From Aristolochia californica (lineage: Eukaryota; Streptophyta; Magnoliopsida; Piperales; Aristolochiaceae), in assembly GCA_029961685.1 (NCBI GenBank), contig JARWKL010000013.1, positions 27,620,922 through 27,684,921 of the forward strand: a DNA stretch of 64,000 nt, given 5' to 3'. The translations under genes were made by a program, and so were the position numbers. How positions within the stretch are numbered: position 1 is the first letter of the stretch; every line of letters starts with the position of its first letter. Positions 1-10,074 of the stretch are shown one piece after another. The notes under the pieces are model-generated. The model worked only from the letters and a program-made list of their open reading frames with translations, was not told the DNA's origin and ran no database searches.

Positions 1-780
1 AAGAGCAGTCACTGCAAAAGAAATAAATTACGGCATCATGAGAAAATCTGGGAGTTCTTCACAGGCGTACATGAGAGAAACTGAAAACTCACCTGAAGCC
101 ATCGATCAGTGCAGAAGCTTTGCATTTCTGAAGGATACCTGTTCCTTGAGTGGGTTCGACAGTGCTTTTGAGCCGTAGCTTAAAACGCCACGGGATTGAT
201 GGCAGCGTGCCGGTTCGGGTTGGTTTTTAAAACCCAAACCCGCCCCTGTAACCTAGCCCAACAGCCTTGTGGCCGCTGTGCCCTGCCTGTAATCCCAATT
301 ACACGATTTCCAATCTCCCAAGAGATTCAATACAAATGACTAGATTTCGGCTTAAGCCAAACACACCCTTTCTAGATTCCTGGTTCTAGAAACCAATTCC
401 TCTAGCTTTCTAGGCACTAGAGAACCTATAAAAGAAGAAATGAAAATACAAAATTAAAATAAAAACTTACTATTTCTTCTTAATATGAGAGAACACTTCT
501 CCAAATGAAAACCAAGCTTCTAAATGTTTAAACATGAATGATTAAAGTGAAGGAGCTCGATGGAACTAAATATGCTTTGGAAATTTTGAGAGATGTAGAA
601 AGATTTGAGAAAATCAAGGTTTTTTTCTCTCAAAGAAGGTAAAAATGGAACTTTGATTGTGAAATTAATTTTGCAAAGTTTGGGTATGCAAGTGAAAGCT
701 CAACTCTTATTCTTCAAGATGTTTGGAGAAGTATTTATAACTCAATATTTCCCATAAGTATTTATAGATCAATATGTTAC
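1..780. other. Intergenic, no gene seen
   Basis: No coding region, RNA gene or clear element boundary was recognised here. The first 300 bases are of mixed composition and include a run of CCCAAACCCGCCCC-like sequence. The rest is AT-rich. Confidence 0.5.
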
Positions 781-1530
781 CGTTAGTCCAAAAAAGTTAA
801 GTTGATCGATCATTGCTAGTGGTAGATCGATCAATCAAGATTCCATTTGGTTGTGCAATACAAGTATGATCGATTAGTGTATTTTCATTTTATCGACCAT
901 GCTTGAAGTCCCTATCTGGGAAGGTTTTAACTCATCGATCAATCTGGAGGGATGATCGATCATTCTATGTTAATTTTGCTTGTCTGGACAACTATGATTA
1001 GCTAATCTCTATGTGATGATCGATCATGCACTATAGCATGAAATAGCCTTGTTTTGGATGATCGATAATTGGTATAGGTCAATCGATCACTCCAGTACCA
1101 GTTCAACTAATTGACTTTTAAACTATGGGAATGAATTACTCAAAGTGCTCGAATATTTTTTTAAAGATGTCTATGATATTTTAAAACATGTATGAAAACA
1201 AAGTACGTCCTAAAGCTTTTTCATGAGTTCAAATGATATTTTAGTTTTGGGGAAAAACTAAAGTTTGTGTTATGATTTCAAAACCTTTGTATTGGTTAAA
1301 CATGAGGTATCCTAAAGCCCCAATGTATATATGTGCTTAAATATCATAATTTTAGATGGTTATCTACTTAAATGACTAGAGTTCTTGAGATTTCTAATTT
1401 GGACTTGACTCTAGGTCTTTAATTCTTCACTCATCTTTGTTTAAGTTCTTCTCGGTAACAATCTTCAAGGTCGTTTTGCTTCAGGTTTTGACTTTGTGAC
1501 TTGATTTATCGTTCTCTTTGTTTGAGTTTT
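780..1530. repeat. Dispersed repeat rich in GATCGATC palindromes
   Basis: Seven or more copies of TGATCGATCA or one-base variants (GATCGATCAA, ATCGATCAC, GATCGATTA) lie between about 795 and 1095. They are followed by a stretch ending in a motif of the type TCTTCAAGGTCGTTTTGCTTC (1461-1481). The same order of features, with fewer palindromes, recurs at about 22335-22580. This looks like a dispersed repeat, perhaps a retroelement LTR or 5' leader, but no element ends were found. Confidence 0.55.
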
Positions 1531-3600
1531 GCCATAGACCACATAATGTAGGTGTTGGAAGGTTTTGTGTCTAATCACATTGATAACACCGTTAGTAGCG
1601 AAATTTCAAATTACCCATTTTGTTATCAACAAAATAATGGAGACCAACATGATTTTTTTCATAAGTCTAACAAATATGTGGGATTCTCAATCAATAAACT
1701 AAACAATCTAACCCAAACCCATAAAAAGATTTTAGCAACTACAAAATTACGCTACCAACCTTGACCCACAAAAGGATTTTCCTGCAAGTACTAAGCTTAA
1801 TGGCCTAAGCTCTCCAGGTTAGACCCACAAAGGACTTATGAGCAACTAATTAGACACCTCATATTAGACCCACATAGGGTTTATCAGTTACTAACTAGGT
1901 TGAGATCAACACTGTTATCATAAGACAACACTGTCTCAACTAGATGATTAGTCCTCCACAATAAGTACACGCTCTATTCTGATTCTCTCTTTTCTAGGAA
2001 CTTTGACTAGTTCTACCACCCTTATTATATTTTCCCGACCTTATTATTTGTATTTCAAAGATGTATCTATAGGTGTGACTAAGGATGTATCTGGGATATG
2101 AAGTATCATCAAATGAGGGCAATACAACAAAGCTAAGAATTTGAATATTAGCCACTTCAAGGTATAGTTTCAGATTTGTAAGGCAAATGGTAGCCATTAA
2201 TATTTCTCTTTGCTTCTCTAGAATTGCAATGTCAGTAGGTTATGGGGGCAAACTTCCAATCTTGCATAAGGCCTCTAAATCTAACAAAATAATTATGCAA
2301 ATTTTCCCTTTGTTTGGTATTATAAATTGTTATTTGCTACACTCTCTTCTATATTGTTAATCAACCAACTAATGAGAAGAGTGTCTTCTTTAAGTTTATT
2401 GTTTTATATGATATCTTCTTCTTCAACGAGAGGAGGTGGTTTAACCAAATGATCAAATAAATCTCGGGTAATAAAAAACCTATCAACAGATTGTGATCAA
2501 CTCAAGTAATTTGACAATACTTTCAATGGGATGGTAGTAATCTTGAACAACTCATTTTTACCAATCAAATGTGAGAAACTCTCTTTAGCTATGAGCTCTT
2601 TTATAATTAGCTGTAACTAATCGAAATTCTGAACCTAGAGTAAAAAAAACCCAAGATATCCAACACAAAATGAGCAATTCCAACAAGTAGTTCAATCAAA
2701 CAAGGAGAACACCAAGATATATGAATTGAAATCATAAGTTTCTTCTTATCTTAATAGGTGATGTATTGCACTTACCATGAAGGATTCAAAAACCACTCCA
2801 AAAAACAAAAAAACAAAACAAGGTTCGGGTAGGCTGAACCCCAGATCAAAGGAGAGCTAAATCCAAATAAAAAACCGTGATGTTGTGTCCTAAATCAAAA
2901 GGACTCTCACGAGCAGTATTTCTAATCCGCCTTATGCTTCAACTGTCCTTATTCAGCAAGGATTCAAATTGCCAAACAAGGAGCTGCACCCGAGAGGAAT
3001 TCAAACACCAAACAACCTCATGCGATAGTAACAAGGACTCGTAACTTTTTCGTTTTTTTCCGGTCCCAGTACAGCAGAACCTTGGGGAGGAGTTTTTGAA
3101 ACTCCTCTGTATACTCCCTCTGAATTCTAAGCAGCAACAGTGGAAGTTTCAAGCAGAACTTCTAGCCAACGCAAAAGCAGTTATTGCTGCTCTTTTACAC
3201 GAGTTTATAACTTGTTCAACTCACAGCAGTAAATTGAATAATTCCCAGGAGGAGATGATACAAGACCTCTTGAGTCAACAATCTTCACGTTTAGCAGCAG
3301 ACTTTAAGGAAGAACACCACTTAAACCTCGGTTCAGGAAGAGTAAGAACCAAGCATAGGCATGTAGAGCGATACTATGCATGCATGGGCAGGTAACAAGC
3401 TTCATTTGTTTTCATGAAATCTCATGAAAAAAGATAGTTTAGTAAAGTATACACATGCCTGCTGTGTATTCCTGACTTCCATGAAAAAATAACAAACAAA
3501 CAAGAAGAATACTTATCTCACTGGAGTCATTACAGCCACCGTCCAATGACCTGTCCCATGCAGCCTTTACATAAGCTGAGCAAGAAAAACTCTGATCCTA
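1531..3600. other. Decayed repeat DNA, no gene supported
   Basis: This stretch has many stops in all frames. A short phrase of the type AGACCCACAAAGGACTT is repeated about three times at 1762-1880, with drift. An open stretch at 3096-3395 (+) has no recognisable motif and is not called as a gene. Confidence 0.4.
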
Positions 3601-3622
3601 AGACCTCTGCTTTGATACCATG

Positions 3623-3850
3623 TTAAATTTTTAGGATTCCATTAATGCATATTTAGAAGTCCTTTGAGGAAAGACATGTGAAGAAGAGAGAGGGGGAGGT
3701 TGAGTTGGTTGAGAGAAGAGAGGAAGAAAGATGGGAGGCACGAGTTTGAGAGAAGGGTGAGAGTGATTAGGGTTTCAAAGTGAAGCCCTAGTCCTCCCCT
3801 CAAGCTTTATATAATCACTTACCATTTAACCTAAGCCTTATATACCCATC
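3623..3850 (-). repeat. LTR remnant with adjacent tRNA-Met primer-binding site
   Basis: Read on the minus strand, a TATA-like TTATATAAAG (about 3810) is followed by a pyrimidine-rich stretch and an end of the form TTTAACA. Then comes TGGTATCAAAGCAGAGG (about 3606-3622), a primer-binding site for initiator tRNA-Met. The LTR's left edge begins TGTTAAATTT at 3623. It abuts the broken copia reverse transcriptase to its right, so the two are either a deletion derivative of one element or a join of two. The right boundary is approximate. Confidence 0.5.
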
Positions 3851-6000
3851 ACAACCTTATGTATAGCCCTTCACAATCAACCAAACCTTATATCGATTTA
3901 TAGACTTATCAGGATTATACTTAATGGTATACACCCATCTACAACCAACCATTGTGCCACCATCAAGTAAATCACCTCTCCCAAGAGAGCAAAGTAGTTG
4001 TCTCCTCATCCATCACATGTTTAGGAAGAGACACAAAGGACAAAGAAGAGGCAAAAGCACAAAAGCAAGGAGACAAATGAGAAAAGTTGACAAAGTCAGG
4101 TAAAGGATAACAAGTATTAGGCTTGGATCGGACAATTTTACTCAAAGCATTAGGAATATCAAGTTCACCAAAAATAGGACAAGAACTCATCGGATCAGGA
4201 ATTGAAGGTAACTATGACGGCAAGGGCTGAGAAGGATAGGCCTGATCAGCTTAGGGAGAATCCAATTGAAGATCGACTTGTGTAAACGATGAGGTGCCAT
4301 GCTTTCCCTAAATGGAAGCATCATCCATAGCCATGAGACATAACAAAGGCTAAATAAAGCAACCATTGCCTGAACACAAAGTGGAAGAAGAAATAAAGAA
4401 TGGGGTAGTTTCAAAAAGTGCTACATCTATGAATACAAAATACTTCCAAGAGATAGTTCATAACACCTATAACCATTATGAGACCAAGAATATGCGAGAA
4501 AGACACATTTAACAACACATGGAGATAGCTTATCGATAGGAACCCCAATGACCTGTACAAAACATGTATAACCGAACACATGTGGATGTTGACCAAATAA
4601 ACACGATGAGCTTTAACCACTTTAATCAAATAATGCACAATAAGGACTGCATCTTCCCAATACATTTCAAGAACATTCATATGAAAAAAAAAAATGTACA
4701 AGTAACATAAAGAAGATGTTGAGGTGTGTAAAAATAAAAAGTTTCATGTACAATTCCGTGAAAGGAACAATAACAAGCAAAGCAAGCATTAATGTATTCG
4801 AAACCATAATTGGTACAAAAAACTTTATTAGTGAGTACCAAATTGGATTTTGATTTCAATTGAATTCAACAAAGACATAAAAAACTTCAGACTTGTCTTT
4901 CAACAAATAAACCCACAAGATTCTACTCAAGTCATCAACAAAGGTAACAAAATAGCTAAAAATAAAGACATTTGGAATCCAACACAGACCCCACACATCT
5001 GAATAAATCGATTTAAAAATAGATAAACTTCACTTATCTATTGTAGTAGGAAAAGATGACCTGTGATGGTTCCCCAACTAACACAATTTTCAAACAAACT
5101 CTTGACATGATGGAAAAGAAGAAAACATTTGATGAAGCTTGTTGACAAAAGGATGACACAATCGAAGATCCCAGTCATAAGCCAATGTAGAACTAGCTAA
5201 GGGCAACTTGTCTAGTACTTAGATCTACTTCAAGATAGTAGAAGCCACCTCTCTCATAACCCACACCAACCATCTTGTCCAAATGCAAATCTTGAAACAC
5301 ACAATAGGAAGGAAAGAAGGTGATTGAGCACTTCAATTGGCCAGTTGACTTACGAATGAACAATAAATCTCTAGGAAACTTGGGGACATAAGACACCGAA
5401 GACAATGAAATGGAAGGCAACCTGGACAACACCTTCCCAACAACACTAGGATGAAACCCGTTGGCAAGTATTATGGAAGAAAACAAACAGTCAACTTCCA
5501 AGAGCAGAAAACACAGATTTGTTAACATATGCACAAAAGCACCACAATCCAAAATCCAACTACATGCAGAAGAGGGCTGAAAAACAATCATATCTAGAGT
5601 ATACATTGTAAGAGGGCTGAAAAACAATCATATCTAGAGTATACATTGTATTTGCAATTGCAAAAGAGCTAGGCTGATCTGAGGAGCTTTCTCCATGCAG
5701 TCCACATTCCCACTTCTAAACAAGTTTCAGTAACTCTTCTTTAAAACTACTTTCACCTTCGGAGTTGCTCAGATTGCCAACCACTGTTATGTTCCCAACT
5801 AGCGTACCAAATTGTTTCTAGCAATGCAGAAATATGGCCGATGTTGCCACAACAAAAACAAGTCTTATCGACCTCTTTTACTATCCATTCTTCCATCACC
5901 ACCTCTACCTCGACCTAGACTACTTCTCCCTCTTGGAGTTTCTTGTCAAACATTCATAGAAGAAGTGTTCACATGAAGTGAATTTTGATGATAATAAACA
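3850..6000 (-). pseudogene. Ty1/copia retrotransposon gag-pol remnant
   Basis: Minus-strand fragments appear in copia order. A gag zinc knuckle (about 5830-5880, CFCCGNIGH with the last cysteine lost) comes first. A protease-like WILDCGAFVHM (about 5520-5560, cysteine for the usual serine) is followed by a GAG-pre-integrase stretch with VSYVPKFPRDLL and GGFYYL (5193-5450). Integrase core fragments follow (about 4400-4860, including NVLEMYWEDAV). The start of reverse transcriptase comes last (about 3850-3960, GCRWVYTIKYN). Stops and frameshifts separate all of these, and nothing of reverse transcriptase beyond the first domain survives. It is dead and old. Confidence 0.8.
5571..5650. repeat. 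Perfect 40-bp tandem duplication
   Basis: A 40-base unit beginning AGAGGGCTGAAAAACAATCA occurs twice back to back (5571-5610 and 5611-5650) with no mismatch. It lies just upstream (minus strand) of the copia protease remnant. Perfect identity inside a decayed element implies a recent local duplication or replication slippage. Confidence 0.9.
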
Positions 6001-6213
6001 CCTAAGAACTATTTGTGAGATTTGAATGCACAATTTTAACCAAAAAAGACTAAAAAAATTAGGCAAACCATTCTTCTGACCGGCCATGAAGTGTCTGACA
6101 AGCCCATGAAGACCGTCTGATCGCCTATAAACCAGTGGACCTCTGTTTACTCTGTCGAAAAAAAAATGCTGAAAGACTTGTAGGGCAAAATACAATGAGA
6201 AAAAACTGGACAA

Positions 6214-7426
6214 GAAGCACCTAGTCTAACTTTCTTCAACACGAAACTAAAGATCTTGGTTCACAGGTTTCTGCCATGGGAACAATACCAAAGAAATCTA
6301 CAACGATTATAAGACTAATCACATGACTCTATTTTGCTCAAAAACAACAACTAGAAAGAAATTTTAACCACTTACCAAAAAAAAAAAAAAAAAAAACAAA
6401 GAGTTGTTGGTTTAAGACTTGCAGGTGAATATTATATTTAAGCATTCTGACATTTTGTACCCTGTTACATAGGGAGAGCATCCATCTGCTTCATCTGAAT
6501 CAGTTCAATCTCAATGTCCTTGAGTTAAAAATAATTCCAGAAATTAAATAAAATGTCATACGTTCTTCTTCTCCTTTTTTTAGCATGGCATAAGTTTAAT
6601 ACTCCAAAAGCAGAATATATGATGTATGGGCATGAGAACAAGTCCTCAATAGTCTATACTGCAGTACTTCGGTGCAACATGTGAAAGTTTCATCAATATT
6701 AACCATAATTTTTTCCTACGGAAACCATCAACAGTAGTATCTCAAAATTGAAATTTCATGATCTTGTTTTGGAGGACAAATCACTCCTCTCAACAAAAAA
6801 AGAACAGTTATGGTAACTTTAGTAGGGGTACAGTGTCCTTAAGAGTGAACTCCTATTTACAACTTTCCAACACTATTAAAAGAGTTTAAAGTAGACAAAT
6901 TTTCATTGAAAGCAACAGTAACCACTCATCTCTTCTATGATTTCACCCTTTTAGAAATTGGATAAGGTTTAAGTGCTTAAATCCTCAGAGAAGAAAATTT
7001 GTTTGAACTAAGCAGTAACATGCGACTCCGATAGTATGACATAGCATTAGGGTGTAAAAGATCAGAATAAAAAGATCCAACATTGTGGATCCACAGACCT
7101 TAACCAGATATTCGAGATAACAGTATGATCTTGCCTAAAATGGGTCTATAACCGATCATAGCACAGTACAACTATAGATGCAAATTGCAGATCAATCAAC
7201 AGAGTAAAATGTGATGATTTTGTATTTCTTCAGTACCAATGAAGTGAAATAATTCCAATTTCTTTAGAAGCGAAGAAAAAGATGGCTACAAACTTTTATT
7301 ATGATCAAGCTGCTCAGCAGACAACAGCAACAACGCCTCATCAAGAAAAACACCAGATATTCAATGCCTACAACCTAAGAAGCTAACTTACTAGAAAATA
7401 AAGAGAGCACCATGCCTATAATCTTT
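6214..7426. other. Intergenic downstream of PGD
   Basis: AT-rich with an A18 run near 6370-6390. It probably contains the 3' UTR of the minus-strand dehydrogenase gene. No other gene was recognised. Confidence 0.4.
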
Positions 7427-8926
7427 TCAACTAAAAGCGCCAACTGCACCTGGCTTACTCTGCCTGGCGAGCTTCGTCCACTCAGTGTGAAAGGAACCAG
7501 GTCGGTCTACCCGCTCGTAAGTGTGGGCTCCGAAGAGGTCTCGTTGAGCTTGAACAAGATTAGCAGGTAGCCTTGCGCGTCTATACGTATCAAAATATGA
7601 GAGACTTGCACACATCCCAGGAGTACTAATCCCAGCTTCAATGGCCAAACCAACGACCCGCCTCCAAGCAGCCTGGCGTTGCACCATCTCTCTGGCAAAA
7701 TCAGGGTCAACCACCAAGTTTGGTAGCTCTTGATTGCGCTCATAAGCCTTCTTAATCCGGTCCAAAAATACTGCTCTAATAATGCAGCCACCCTTCCAAA
7801 TCCTCGCCAATTCCCCCAAATTAAGGTCCCAGCCTTTTTCCACACTCTTTACTCGCAGAAGGTTCATTCCCTGCGCGTAGCTGCAAATCTTCGACGCATA
7901 CAGGGCCTGCCTGACGTCATCAATTAACCTCCTCTTATCGAGGGAACGGCCCAGCAATACTTCCCCAGGTCCACCGATCCCAGCATCCTTCAATACCCGA
8001 GCTGCATTTTCTCTCTCTTCTTTAAGTCCACTCAAGTATCGGCAATCCAGTGAGGCAGCAATGGTCGGAGCTGCAATGGATAGCTCTGCAGCCTGCTGGA
8101 CAGTCCATTTACCGGTCCCCTTCATGCCAGTCTTATCAAGAATCTTATCGACCAATTCGCCATCCCCGGTTAGGTCATCTTTAACCTTGAAGATATCCGC
8201 CGTGATCTCAATTAGAAAGCTCTCGAGCTCCCCTCGATTCCACTCTGAGAAAATATCCGCTAACTCCGAATTAGAGAGTCCTCCTACCGTCTTTAGCACA
8301 TCATAGGCCTCCGAAATGAGCTGCATGTCGCCGTATTCGATGCCATTGTGGACCATCTTCACAAAATTTCCTGAACCACCGGGTCCTACGTAGGTGACAC
8401 AAGGTCCATCATCAACCTGAGCAGCGACTTTCCGAACTATATCTCTGACATTCTCATACGCCTGATAAGACCCACCGGGCATCAAGGAAGGCCCTCGACG
8501 GGCACCCTCCTCGCCACCAGAAACACCCATCCCCAGGTAAAGCAGACCCCTCTGATCTGCCTCGGCTATCCGACGCTCGGTATTCTCATACCACTCATTG
8601 CCGCCATCAATTATTGCATCACCAGGTTCCATGTACTGGGAAAGCGCGGAGATAGTTTGGTCAACGGGGGCGCCAGCTTTGACAAGGATGACGATGGAAC
8701 GGGGGCGTTTGATTGAAAGGACGAACTCACGGGGCGAGTAGTGACCAGCAAGCGGGAGGCCCCCTTCCTCTCGAGCGCGAGAGACGGTTTCATCGACCTT
8801 GGAAGACGTCCGGTTGTAGACTGAGATGGGAAATCCCTTCTCTGCGATGTTGAGGGCGAGGTTCTGGCCCATGACGGCCAGACCTGCGAGCCCTATCTGA
8901 GGGAGCGCCAGAGTTGAGGCATCCAT
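7427..8926 (-). CDS. PGD: 6-phosphogluconate dehydrogenase, decarboxylating
   Basis: Oxidises and decarboxylates 6-phosphogluconate to ribulose 5-phosphate with NADP, the third step of the oxidative pentose phosphate pathway. This is a single 499-residue exon, a normal length for the family. The Rossmann NADP-binding loop GLAVMGQN is at residues 15-22. The substrate loops DGGNEWYENTERR (107-119) and GVSGGEEGARRGPS (134-147) follow. The catalytic block FVKMVHNGIEYGD has Lys190, His193 and Glu197. The family signature KTGMKGTGKW is at 265-274, and the C-terminal substrate arm ends in RPGSFHTEW (475-483). The start is the only sensible ATG, immediately before the conserved fold. The C-terminus ends GAFS, with no SKL-like peroxisomal signal, and there is no long transit peptide. 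A cytosolic form is therefore most likely, though plastid import cannot be excluded. Confidence 0.97.
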   Translation of the reverse strand: MDASTLALPQIGLAGLAVMGQNLALNIAEKGFPISVYNRTSSKVDETVSRAREEGGLPLAGHYSPREFVLSIKRPRSIVILVKAGAPVDQTISALSQYMEPGDAIIDGGNEWYENTERRIAEADQRGLLYLGMGVSGGEEGARRGPSLMPGGSYQAYENVRDIVRKVAAQVDDGPCVTYVGPGGSGNFVKMVHNGIEYGDMQLISEAYDVLKTVGGLSNSELADIFSEWNRGELESFLIEITADIFKVKDDLTGDGELVDKILDKTGMKGTGKWTVQQAAELSIAAPTIAASLDCRYLSGLKEERENAARVLKDAGIGGPGEVLLGRSLDKRRLIDDVRQALYASKICSYAQGMNLLRVKSVEKGWDLNLGELARIWKGGCIIRAVFLDRIKKAYERNQELPNLVVDPDFAREMVQRQAAWRRVVGLAIEAGISTPGMCASLSYFDTYRRARLPANLVQAQRDLFGAHTYERVDRPGSFHTEWTKLARQSKPGAVGAFS

Positions 8927-9150
8927 GGTGTCGGCAAATGAAAATGGAGGCGGGGAGGATCTATTCGATGAGAACCAGAGAAAGTGAAAACGACCTCGAA
9001 ATCTCCGAGAAGGGGAAGACGGAACGGAAGGGACTGATATAATTCTGTTAAAGAGCGACTCTTGGAACCTCCGAAGAGAGGATATTTTGTCGTTATTCTT
9101 CTCCCCAGCCTAACTTTTTTCAGGTCGATGACGATCCTGCAATGCACTTG
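8927..9150 (-). promoter_or_regulatory. Probable 5' leader/promoter of PGD
   Basis: This is a compositionally balanced stretch directly upstream of the PGD start. It sits between the coding exon and a strongly AT-rich spacer that begins near 9160. No TATA box was assigned with confidence. Confidence 0.35.
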
Positions 9151-9159
9151 ACCAATAAA

Positions 9160-9818
9160 AAAAACTCAGTTCAATTTATTGAATTTTTAATTAGTAATTT
9201 TAAACAATTATGTTTATGACATTTTAAATATTATTTCGAAATAATATTAATAATATTTTAATATTATTCCTCATTTATACTTAATTTTCCTAATTAAATT
9301 TATCTTTCTATTCTCTAAAAGCATTAGTAAGTAATTAAAATGAAATAAAATTATGATATCTAATGACTTTATTTTTAATAGCCGTTAATATGCTTTTTAT
9401 TTTATTTTTTATTAAATTTATTAAGTAATGATAAGTACTACAAACACTAACTTTATTATTTTACATCAAAATCAATGTAATAATAAATAACTAGATATTG
9501 CAATAAATTTTCCAATTGAAATAAAATAATTATTGGAAATTTATTAACAAATTATTCAATCTTCTTGCTTTATTAATATGCTTTTAATTTTTATGGGTTT
9601 CGGTTTTTCAATTGAAAAATCTCCTATTTAACAAAGGGTTTCGATTTTTTTTTTAAAGAAAAAGAATGAGAAAGGAGAAGACAAAAGGAAAATAGAAAGG
9701 TCCAACTTTTTTCTTTTTTTTCCTTCCAATTTAGTCGATCCACGAGGTCAAATGGTTTAGTGGTTTAACCCATAACTTAGTGGGTCGGCCACGCTTCATT
9801 CTAATTCATGGTTTCACA
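9160..9818. other. AT-rich spacer
   Basis: Long A/T-rich tract with no coding potential. It ends in the target sequence of the miniature LTR element at 9819. Confidence 0.5.
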
Positions 9819-10069
9819 TGTCAGAGTGGTTCCGTCCACTCTTGTAGGCGGTAGTTTTTCGTACCAAACAGACCGATCTATTAGGTAGTATTGACTAACT
9901 GCTATCATGGTATCAGAGTTGGGCATGCCATGTCCCGCGTTCGAATCCCGTGATAGGCGGTCAAGAATGGGCGGGGTGGGTGTTAGAGTGGTTCCATCCA
10001 CTCTTGTAGGCAGTAGCTTTCCGTACCTAACAGATCAATCTCTTGGGTTGTATTGGCTAGCCGATGTCA
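9819..10069 (+). mobile_element. Complete miniature LTR retrotransposon (SMART/TRIM type), family S
   Basis: Two 89-bp direct repeats (9819-9907 and 9981-10069) start TGTCAGAG/TGTTAGAG and end in TCA. They enclose only 73 bp. The internal part begins exactly at the LTR edge with TGGTATCAGAG, the complement of the initiator tRNA-Met 3' end. It contains GCGTTCGAATCCCG, which looks like a tRNA T-arm, and ends in a purine tract GGGCGGGGTGGG directly before the right LTR. Flanking 5-mers TCACA (9814-9818) and TTACA (10070-10074) fit a target-site duplication with one change. It has no coding capacity, so it must move in trans. Confidence 0.9.
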
Positions 10070-10074
10070 TTACA

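Noticed and set aside
3096..3395. 99-codon plus-strand frame
   Set aside because: No motif, and it lies in decayed repeat DNA next to retroelement remnants.
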